This document shows positions 6,764-14,575 of a stretch of 23,267 bases of DNA, piece by piece. The notes beneath the pieces were generated by a model. That model did not search any database, was not told where the DNA came from, and worked only from the letters and a program-made list of their open reading frames with translations. Numbering within the stretch: position 1 is the first letter of the stretch; each line of letters starts with the position of its first letter. A program made the translations under genes and the position numbers. Origin of the DNA: Hyphomicrobium sp. (GTDB taxonomy: Bacteria; Pseudomonadota; Alphaproteobacteria; Rhizobiales; Hyphomicrobiaceae); assembly GCA_030609245.1 (NCBI GenBank), contig JAUWCP010000007.1, positions 1 to 23,267 of the forward strand, written 5' to 3'.

Positions 6764-7408
6764 TTAACCCAGCGGCTTTGCGGACAACAAAATGTCGGCA
6801 CCATCTTTCAGGATCTCCAAACGCATGGCCGCACTGCCAGCAAGCCGCCACGTGTAGTAGGCCTGGATGGACATGGCATCGAGTTGCGGCAACTGCTCGC
6901 CGGTGATGAACTCGACGAGGTATTGCGGCGGCCTGGCATTAGGGCCACGGCAGCGGATCAAGAAGCTCGGCGTCTCCAGCGTTCCGCCCATCTGCACGTC
7001 GATCTCGCCGCCACGCGGTAACGCACTTATGGCGCTGGCGATGAGATTGAGCAGCAGCTTCACCTTGTCCTTGGCCATGTGGCCGGGAGCGGCGCGCCAA
7101 ACGAGTTTGTGCTTGGCCTGGCCAACGAAGCCGCGCGAAATCTGCTCCGCGGTGCCCAGATCAATCATGGCGCCGGCTGAGCCCGCCGCGCCGAATGCAA
7201 AACGGGCAAACTGCAACCGCGCCGACGCCTGCTCGGTCACATTGCGGATAACGTCGAGCGCGTACTCTTTGGCTTCGGCGTCATCGTCCTCATCGAGAAT
7301 CTCCAGGCCATTGTAGATGGCCCCGACAGGACCAATAATGTCATGACAGATCTTGCTGGAGATGAGGGCCGCGAGTTCAAGATCGGTCGGATTGGTGCGC
7401 TCGCCCAT
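6764..7408 (-). CDS. chpT: Histidine phosphotransferase ChpT
   Basis: ChpT passes phosphate from the hybrid kinase CckA to the response regulators CtrA and CpdR in the alphaproteobacterial cell-cycle relay. The 215-residue protein has the dimerising helical hairpin with the phospho-accepting His in KICHDIIGPVGAI (H22), followed by NGLEIL, and a degenerate ATPase-like C-terminal domain (FIRCRG-type block, ARPPQYLVEFITG, AYYTWRLA). ATG 7408 is preferred: GGGGGA lies 4 bases ahead and relatives start about ten residues before the DLELAAL helix. ATG 7429 is in frame and would add seven residues. Upstream, 7409-7680 is a gene-free divergent region shared with cysQ. The other relay genes (cckA, ctrA, cpdR) are not in the window. 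Confidence 0.88.
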   Translation of the reverse strand: MGERTNPTDLELAALISSKICHDIIGPVGAIYNGLEILDEDDDAEAKEYALDVIRNVTEQASARLQFARFAFGAAGSAGAMIDLGTAEQISRGFVGQAKHKLVWRAAPGHMAKDKVKLLLNLIASAISALPRGGEIDVQMGGTLETPSFLIRCRGPNARPPQYLVEFITGEQLPQLDAMSIQAYYTWRLAGSAAMRLEILKDGADILLSAKPLG

Positions 7409-7680
7409 CCATTCCCCCAATGTTGTCATAGGTCCGAGCGACCGAGGCAACTTTTGCGTCCCGGCGAATCGGGGCGCGCGCCACGTGAGCGAACTTGGGC
7501 CGCTTGCGAAGTGTCGTACTCTTCTGATACACGGGCCGCACTTTCGATGCAAAGGCCTGCAACGAGCGACGCCGCGCGCCCTTGATTTTCGTGGGGTGGC
7601 GAGAGTGCGGGCGCGGCCATCGGGTGGGTGGCCGGCCTAAATTCTCAAGGAAAAATGCGAATCAGTGGACACTTGAGTGC

Positions 7681-8505
7681 ATGACAATTGATGCTGACAG
7701 GGGCCTGCTCGAGGCGCTGCTTCCCGTCGTACTGGCGGCCGGCCGGATCGAGATGAATTACTTTGACGCGGGCGTCGAGGTTCAAACCAAGGCGGATGCA
7801 ACTCCCGTTACAGTCGCCGATCACGAAGCAGAAGTCGTGCTGGTTGATGGATTGAACAAAGTAGCGCCGGGCGTGCCCGTCATTGCGGAAGAGTCAGTTG
7901 CCGCGGGTAAGGTTCCAGAAACGGGCGGCGAGTTCTTTCTGGTCGATCCGCTTGATGGGACACGTGCGTTCATTGCGTGCAAACCCGACTTTACGATCAA
8001 CATCGGGCTTATCAGAGACAATCAGCCGGTTTTCGGCATCATTTATGCGCCCGCGCTGGGAAAGTTTTTCGCAACGCTTAGCCCTCAGGACGCCGTGGAG
8101 GCTGACATTGCGCCGGACGCGCAAGGTGAGCGACTGGCCGACTATACGTTCAGGCCGCTGCACGCGCGCGATCCCGACCCCAACGCTCTGGTCGCGTTTA
8201 CAAGCCGTTCACATGCTGCCCATGACACAGACGCGTTTCTGAATCGCCTGCCGATCACTGAGACGAAGAAGGCCAGTTCCTCACTCAAGTTCTGTTTGAT
8301 CGCGCGGGGCGAGGCCGATCTTTATGCCAGGCTGGGGCAGACAAGCGAGTGGGACACGGCTGCAGGTCAAGCCATCCTGACTGCAGCGGGCGGTTCGGTG
8401 ACGACGCTCGATGGTGCGCCCTTGGCCTATGGGAAAAGGGGTGACGGGTACATCAATCCACACTTTATTGCGTGGGCTCGCGGGCCGTTGCTCGGCGCCG
8501 CGTAA
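7681..8505 (+). CDS. cysQ: 3'(2'),5'-bisphosphate nucleotidase CysQ
   Basis: An inositol-monophosphatase-family phosphatase that removes the 3'-phosphate of PAP/PAPS, balancing sulfate assimilation. In the 274-residue protein the metal-binding motifs are all visible: EES after VIAE (about 70-72), DPLDGT (89-94) and WDTAAG (224-229). Other hallmarks are TPVTVADHEAE near the N-terminus, FTINIGLI and PVFGIIYAPALGKFF. ATG 7681 begins the first conserved helix; the open frame extends back to 7582 but without a convincing ribosome site or homology. The ribosome site at 7681 is weak (GAG 3 bases ahead). CysQ rather than a general inositol phosphatase is favoured by FTINIGLI and length. Confidence 0.88.
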   Translation: MTIDADRGLLEALLPVVLAAGRIEMNYFDAGVEVQTKADATPVTVADHEAEVVLVDGLNKVAPGVPVIAEESVAAGKVPETGGEFFLVDPLDGTRAFIACKPDFTINIGLIRDNQPVFGIIYAPALGKFFATLSPQDAVEADIAPDAQGERLADYTFRPLHARDPDPNALVAFTSRSHAAHDTDAFLNRLPITETKKASSSLKFCLIARGEADLYARLGQTSEWDTAAGQAILTAAGGSVTTLDGAPLAYGKRGDGYINPHFIAWARGPLLGAA

Positions 8506-8646
8506 GAGTGGCAAAACTGCCGCAGTTGGGCCAAGCTTTATCGCGGATTGGCCACACTTTGGTAACACTTTCCGTCGAAAAATCATAAAATTATACGGAT
8601 CCGCGGATCGGCCGCGGAGGCCGGTGCAACACAACGGATTTGTGCC

Positions 8647-9477
8647 ATGGCGCTCTCCAGCCGCGGATGGCGGTTTTCATCCGCTCTAACTGTCGTGCTC
8701 GCGTTATTCGCTGCAACCTTTGCGGCGCCTCAGATGGCGGGTGCGCAGGACAATGGTTATGGCACCAGCGGCGGTTACGAGACGTACAACAACGATGCTT
8801 ACCGCCCGGATGGCGCTGCGGGGACGAACAATGGTCCCTATCGTCCCGGTGGCGTTTACCGTGAGAACGACGACTACCGGCGCTATGATGGCCCAGGAAC
8901 CGATGATGCCTATCGCCCGGAGGCTGACGCACGTGACTATGGCGAGCCCTATTCACCGGCACCCGTCGGTCCTGATGGGATACCTCCACGGGAGGAGGGT
9001 TACTCGCAGAACGAAATTCTGCACGCCGGCCACGGTTTCTTTGGATCGGTAAGCAAGGGGCTGGCAAGCGTCGTGGAGTACGCGTTCCAGAAAGCGGGCC
9101 GGCCGAACGGCTATATTCTAGGCGAGGACGCCGGCGGCGCCTTCATCGCGGGCCTCCGGTATGGCGAAGGCACGCTCTATACCAAGGATGCCGGCGTTCA
9201 TAAGGTTTTTTGGCAAGGCCCCTCGATCGGCTATGATTTCGGCGCAGAGGGCTCCAAGACGATGGTGCTGGTCTACAACCTCCGAGATCCCTCGCAGATT
9301 TACCACCGTTTTGGAGGTGTGCAGGGCTCAGCGTACCTCATTGGCGGTGTTGGCGTGCAGTTCCAGAAGTATGGTGATGTCTCATTGGCGCCGATCCGCG
9401 CGGGTATCGGGCTGCGCCTAGGTGCCAATATCGGTTATTTGAAGTATACCCGGGCTCCAACATGGAATCCGTTTTGA
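8647..9477 (+). CDS. eipA: DUF1134 envelope integrity protein EipA
   Basis: A DUF1134 protein; the Brucella member EipA is a periplasmic lipocalin-independent beta-barrel-like protein required for envelope integrity, and is reported to be CtrA-regulated. Here 276 residues: signal peptide 1-33 (cleavage AGA-Q), a Tyr/Pro/Gly/Asp-rich linker about 35-110 with repeated YRPxG/YRPE units, then the DUF1134 domain about 118-276. The domain is nearly textbook: GHGFFGSVSKGLASVVEYAF, GRPNGYILGEDAGGAF, GLRYGEGTLYTKDAG, WQGPSIGYDFGAEGSKTMVLVYNL and the terminal GLRLGANIGYLKYT plus TWNPF. The unusually repetitive linker is the odd part. I found no clear TTAA-N7-TTAA CtrA site upstream. A GGCTCC/GGAGCC weak hairpin follows the stop. 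Confidence 0.9.
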   Translation: MALSSRGWRFSSALTVVLALFAATFAAPQMAGAQDNGYGTSGGYETYNNDAYRPDGAAGTNNGPYRPGGVYRENDDYRRYDGPGTDDAYRPEADARDYGEPYSPAPVGPDGIPPREEGYSQNEILHAGHGFFGSVSKGLASVVEYAFQKAGRPNGYILGEDAGGAFIAGLRYGEGTLYTKDAGVHKVFWQGPSIGYDFGAEGSKTMVLVYNLRDPSQIYHRFGGVQGSAYLIGGVGVQFQKYGDVSLAPIRAGIGLRLGANIGYLKYTRAPTWNPF

Positions 9478-9635
9478 GTGGCTCCGTGCCACCGAACGAG
9501 GAGCCGGTTTGGAGACGAGCGGGGTGATATATTGGGCGATTCGCTCGCTAACCTGATGATACGGCGCCAAAGGTTCTGCCCGCTCAAGGGCAAGAGCTTG
9601 AGGACTTGTCGGTTGTCGAAGTTGGGGATGCACGC

Positions 9636-11129
9636 GTGATCACGATTGAGATGGTCATGCTGGCCGGACTTGGCTTCCTTACGGCGGCCCTGCTGGCGTT
9701 GTTTCTCGCGCCGCTTTATCGCCGGCGTTCAGGGCGTCTGGCGATAGAGGCGTTGAAGCGCTCTATGCCGCTCACTGAGGCGGAGATCCGCGCGGACAAG
9801 GATCGGGTCAGAGCCGAATACGCAATTCTAATCCACAAGCTGGAGATGAAGGTCGACGAAGCGGCAGATACCGCCGCGCGTCAGAAGGTAGAGCTCAATC
9901 GACGCGACGCTGCGATTAGCGATCTGGAAGAAGAAGTCGGTCGCCAGCGCGCGTTTATGGAGGAGCACGAGAACGCCCGGCGCGTGCTGGAGCAAACGAT
10001 TATGGACCGGTTGCCGAAGGTCGAGTTCCGGCTGGCTGAAGCAAAGAAGCTGCTGTTCCAGCGCGACCGCGAGATTGTCGGTTTGAGCCAGGCAAGTGAG
10101 AAGCAGTCTCGCGCGTTGGAAGAGGCAAAGCAGATCAACACGCAGCAAACCGACGAGCTCCACCGTGTCAAGGCGGCGCTCAATACGCGGGCTGCGCGCA
10201 ATCGCGAGGGGCTGGGCGATCCGAGATACGATGGCGAAGTGGCGCTACGCACCGAAATCGAATCTCTGCGTGCCGAGACGCGGGACCAGTCGGCCTTGAT
10301 CGCGCGGCTGCAAGCGATGCTTGTGCGCGCTGGACCTGCAGCGCAGGGTGGAGGTGATCGAGACAAGACCGCCGCCGGGTTTAACGGTACCAGCGATGCA
10401 ATCCGGCCGGCCAGGGTCGTGGGGCGGCGTAAGGACGATCGTTCAGAGACGCGCCAGCCAAAGCTCGTCGCAGTCAGGGATGACGCAGCCGCGAACGTGG
10501 GCGACAACGCGAAGGCCTCAGAGGAACTGCGCAGGCTGAAAACGGCGAACCGGGACCAGGCGGCGGACGTCTCGCGGCTGAAGGCGGCGCTCAAGACCTA
10601 TGAGGCTGCCGACAAGGACGATCGGGGGGTCAAGGAAAGCAAGCTCGCGCTCAAGGCGCGATTGAGCGCGCTGAAAGCGCTGTCGGACGAGCAAACTGTC
10701 ACGATCCAGTCGCTGCGGGCAGAGGCGGCGGCGAGCAACGAACGCCTTGCGCGGCAAGCAGCCTACTTCATGGAAGAGATGCGCCGCTTGGGCGGAGGTA
10801 CGATTCCCGCGTCCGGCTCATTAGGCCGTCGCAACGATCCACCAGCGGCCGCGACATCAAAGCGTTCGCTCGTTGAGCGTATCAATGAGACGGGCACGGC
10901 GCTTGCTGCCAAAGAGGACGAGGAGCAAAAGCTGGGGCAGCCGCAAAGCTCCGAGCGCGGCGGCTTTTTAAAGTCGCTCGGTGGGGCTGGCTCCGGCAAT
11001 GGCGGCAAAGCATCGTCCGATGCTGCGGAAGCTCCAAGTAGTGAGGCAGCAAAGTCGGGCAAGGCGAAGCCGGAACGGCGAGCGCGTTTGCTTGAGCGCA
11101 TCACCGGGAGCGAAAAGCCGTCGGCGTAA
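9636..11129 (+). CDS. Membrane-anchored coiled-coil protein, conserved hypothetical
   Basis: A 497-residue protein anchored by one N-terminal membrane segment (about 5-27) followed by a basic YRRRSGRLA stop-transfer. The next block, RSMPLTEAEIRADKDRVRAEYAI, is a conserved Rhizobiales signature that I recognise only as hypothetical. From about residue 60 to 380 the sequence is long coiled coil with heptad-like Leu, Arg and Glu; the last ~120 residues are low-complexity Ser/Ala/Gly/Lys. GTG 9636 is chosen because GGGGA lies 7 bases before it; the frame upstream to 9606 has no ribosome site. The domain plan (single anchor, long cytosolic coiled coil) suggests a scaffold or envelope spacer, which is inference. 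Confidence 0.75.
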   Translation: MITIEMVMLAGLGFLTAALLALFLAPLYRRRSGRLAIEALKRSMPLTEAEIRADKDRVRAEYAILIHKLEMKVDEAADTAARQKVELNRRDAAISDLEEEVGRQRAFMEEHENARRVLEQTIMDRLPKVEFRLAEAKKLLFQRDREIVGLSQASEKQSRALEEAKQINTQQTDELHRVKAALNTRAARNREGLGDPRYDGEVALRTEIESLRAETRDQSALIARLQAMLVRAGPAAQGGGDRDKTAAGFNGTSDAIRPARVVGRRKDDRSETRQPKLVAVRDDAAANVGDNAKASEELRRLKTANRDQAADVSRLKAALKTYEAADKDDRGVKESKLALKARLSALKALSDEQTVTIQSLRAEAAASNERLARQAAYFMEEMRRLGGGTIPASGSLGRRNDPPAAATSKRSLVERINETGTALAAKEDEEQKLGQPQSSERGGFLKSLGGAGSGNGGKASSDAAEAPSSEAAKSGKAKPERRARLLERITGSEKPSA

Positions 11130-11176
11130 GCTTAAGCCGCTCTATGACGTGTTCTTCGTCAATCGCTCTTCAATAA

Positions 11177-11341
11177 GGTCGCTGGGCCGGGGCCGGATCG
11201 GACCGCACCACGCAGTTTGTGATCGGCTTGCCGAAGGGCGCGCCCGCGCCGACGGCCCTCGTTGTCGAGTGGGCGGACGGGATGGAGACTCGCGTCGAGC
11301 AACCGAGGTTGAACGAAACGATTGTGGTGGAGGGACGGTGA
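11177..11341 (+). pseudogene. Possible remnant of an ASPIC/UnbV-type protein C-terminus
   Basis: A short open stretch with no start. It reads ...TTQFVIGLPKGAP..., then ALVVEWADGMETRVEQP, then RLNETIVVEG and a stop. The order, a Gly-Leu strand, a WxDG turn within LVVEWADG, and a plus-strand end with LNETIVVEG, resembles the C-terminal ASPIC/UnbV module (GLG...VEVRWPDG...N..). It is preceded by a stop codon (11174), so at best it is a decayed 3' end of a larger gene. A chance match in GC-rich sequence is possible. Confidence 0.25.
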
Positions 11342-11418
11342 GCCGCGCGGCGCGGTCAAATGGCCTGCGCCTCGCGACAAGCGGTCGGCATCCCAAGGCC
11401 ACCGGCGGCAAAAGCAAA

Positions 11419-11441
11419 GGGGCCGCCCTATGGGCAGCCCC
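11419..11441 (-). terminator. Intrinsic terminator-like hairpin on the minus strand
   Basis: On the - strand, GGGGCTGCCC-ATA-GGGCGGCCCC forms a 10-bp stem with one mismatch, followed by TTTGCTTTT. That is a reasonable rho-independent terminator for a short - strand transcript. It lies 46 bp after the stop of the small reading frame at 11488-11574 and before the convergent 3' end of the coiled-coil gene. Confidence 0.6.
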
Positions 11442-11487
11442 CGTGAGATAGCGGCGGCGATTCTCAGCGATTGCCGCGCTGTGTCGC

Positions 11488-11574
11488 TTAAGCTTTGGTC
11501 AGGCCCACCAGAGGCGAATCCTGTCCGAGCCCGAGCGACCAAGATGTCGCCGCCCTCAAGATCCCACTCGACAT
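11488..11574 (-). CDS. Candidate 28-residue small protein gene
   Basis: A reading frame too short for normal gene finding. Its start ATG at 11574 is preceded by AAAGGAGGTGATCC, a near-perfect complement of the 16S rRNA 3' end, with 7 bases from GGAGG to ATG. The peptide begins MSSGILRAATSW and ends SPLVGLTKA; it is mildly hydrophobic with no signal peptide. A terminator-like hairpin with T-rich tail follows 46 bp after the stop. Together these look like a complete small transcription unit. I do not recognise the peptide, and no clear promoter was seen, so it could also be a regulatory RNA with a strong ribosome site. Confidence 0.4.
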   Translation of the reverse strand: MSSGILRAATSWSLGLGQDSPLVGLTKA

Positions 11575-11705
11575 CGGATCACCTCCTTTCGATTGTTGAA
11601 GATGCGTTGAGCGTGGCATGATTTGCGCGAACCGCAAAGTTACGGTTTTGATAGCTGTTTAACCGCCTCGCGGTCACGCGCCTGTCGCGCGGCCGCCCCC
11701 AGCTT

Positions 11706-11818
11706 TGTCATGCCGGGACTTGCCTGCGCCGACGGAGGTCGGGGTCCCGGGCATCCAGATATCTGCTTGCTCCGGGCTCGCGGAGCGCTGGATCCCGGCA
11801 ATACGTGCTGGGATGACA
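11706..11818. repeat. REP-like palindromic intergenic repeat element
   Basis: The element begins TGTCATGCCGGGACTTG and ends GTGCTGGGATGACA. The ends are imperfect inverted repeats (TGTCATnCCnG against CnGGnATGACA), and the interior carries further inverted GGTCCCGGG/CTGGATCCCGG-type segments. This is the look of the intergenic palindromic repeats with GTCATCCCGG ends common in Rhizobiales genomes. It lies between thiC and the small gene, next to the 3' end of thiC, where it could cap transcripts. A related half-site (CGGCCGGGATGACGG) occurs at 13756-13770. Confidence 0.5.
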
Positions 11819-11825
11819 GAGGAGG

Positions 11826-13694
<1,869 letters not shown>

Positions 13695-13755
13695 GACGTG
13701 CTCTGCAGCACCTGCCATCCCGCGCCAGGTGCTAGTTAGTGGCATTCATTCCGCT

Positions 13756-13770
13756 CGGCCGGGATGACGG
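13756..13770. repeat. REP-like half-site between thiC and its riboswitch
   Basis: CGGCCGGGATGACGG shares the GGGATGAC end with the larger repeat at 11706-11818. It sits in the thiC leader downstream of the riboswitch aptamer, so it may form part of the leader fold. Its presence argues that the ThiC frame upstream of 13694 is not translated. Confidence 0.3.
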
Positions 13771-13821
13771 GGCCGAGGAGATCACGCCGCTCTGAGAGAA
13801 AGACGATGAAAGTTGAAAGCG

Positions 13822-13957
13822 CGTCCGTCCCTTCGCCGGCATGACCCGGATCAGGTCCTAAGGGTGCTCGCGCAGGCTGGCTCTCAAGTAGCCTATCGCT
13901 TCACTACTTGAGGCCGAGCGCGATCTCAGCCGGATGCCTCCGGCGCCCCTCGGAACG
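13822..13957 (-). ncRNA. TPP riboswitch (THI element) controlling thiC
   Basis: Read on the - strand. The 5' arm CGTTCCG pairs with 3' CGGACG (P1). Conserved blocks appear in order: AGGGGCGCC, CTGAGA (complement at 13924-13929), a CTCAAGTAG/CTACTTGAG 9-bp optional stem (P3 extension), ACCTGATC (complement of 13849-13856), GGGTCATGCCGGCGAAGGGA. These are the thiamine pyrophosphate aptamer signatures (CUGAGA, ACCUGAUC, GCGNAGGGA). Thiamine pyrophosphate binding should lower thiC expression. The expression platform lies in about 13695-13821; I could not decide between ribosome-site blocking and termination. Confidence 0.93.
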
Positions 13958-14008
13958 GCGCGGAGTGTGCGCCGCCCCGGATCAAGGTGCAAGGGCGAAA
14001 GCTCGAAT

Positions 14009-14073
14009 AGGCGTCAACCCATGTAGCCGTAGGCGTCAACCCATGTAGCCGTAGGCGTCAACCCATGTAGCCG
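14009..14073. repeat. 22-bp tandem repeat, three copies, at the 3' end of the small membrane gene
   Basis: The unit begins AGGCGTCAACCCATGTAGCC and repeats head to tail at 14009, 14031 and 14053 (last copy 21 bp). The third copy contains the stop codon and last codons of the - strand gene ending at 14058; the other two lie just beyond it. Each copy thus repeats the same in-frame G-Y-M-G-stop. It looks like slippage duplication of the gene end, without harm to the protein. Confidence 0.85.
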
Positions 14074-14444
14074 ACGTAGCTTAGCCACAGACCGAGCACG
14101 ATCTGGATAACGCCGCTTACGGTCATCATTGCGGGCTTATCCAGCATGGACGTGCCCATAGACTGGACGCTGTCGGGAAACAGGATGCGGAACACGCCGC
14201 CGAAAACGGACAACCAGCCGAGAATCGTAATGATGACCGGCCAATTGAATTCCCAAACGTTGTGCGTGAGCACAATGGCAAGGCCGGTGACGAGCGTCAG
14301 GAGGCCCGAAACAAAGATCAAGGCGCGACTGGAAAGAAAGTCAGTGGCCATCTCTCGAAATTCCGTTTGCTTTAACAGCAGGCCGACGCCGATCACGATC
14401 AGCACCGGCCCAATCAGTTGGGCAAGAAAGAGCGAAGTCTCCAT
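14058..14444 (-). CDS. Small integral membrane protein, last gene of the moxR cluster
   Basis: A 128-residue protein of unknown function with about four membrane segments: near residues 6-25, 39-60, 67-90 and 105-125. Notable stretches are GPVLIVIGVGLLL, LIFVSGLLTLVTGLAIVLTHNVW and VIITILGWLSVFGGVFRILFP. ATG 14444 is well supported by GGGAGGG 5 bases upstream; the open frame reaches 14708 but that part overlaps the upstream gene and is not protein-like. It follows the VWA-like gene after about 130 bp on the same strand, so it may be in the moxR operon or have its own promoter. The 3' end carries a 22-bp tandem duplication. Confidence 0.75.
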   Translation of the reverse strand: METSLFLAQLIGPVLIVIGVGLLLKQTEFREMATDFLSSRALIFVSGLLTLVTGLAIVLTHNVWEFNWPVIITILGWLSVFGGVFRILFPDSVQSMGTSMLDKPAMMTVSGVIQIVLGLWLSYVGYMG

Positions 14445-14575
14445 GGGTAACCCTCCCGGTTGCATCCCGACGTCGATTCTCGCCGATGGAGTGTGAACCG
14501 CGCCTGAAGGGGCGACAAGCGAGCGAGTACGTTTCTTGTAGATAGGTTTTGTCTTGTAGCTAGGTTTTGGGCGGG

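Noticed and set aside
8540..8646. CtrA-type site before eipA, as reported for Brucella
   Set aside because: No TTAA-N7-TTAA arrangement found in the leader; only AT-rich sequence.
9881..10594. 237-codon open frame on - inside the coiled-coil gene
   Set aside because: Ser/Arg-rich antisense of coiled-coil codons; no family features.
11576..11590. Sequence identical to the 3' end of 16S rRNA (GGATCACCTCCTTTC) on the + strand
   Set aside because: No 16S-like sequence precedes it. Read on the - strand it is simply an ideal Shine-Dalgarno for the 28-codon frame.
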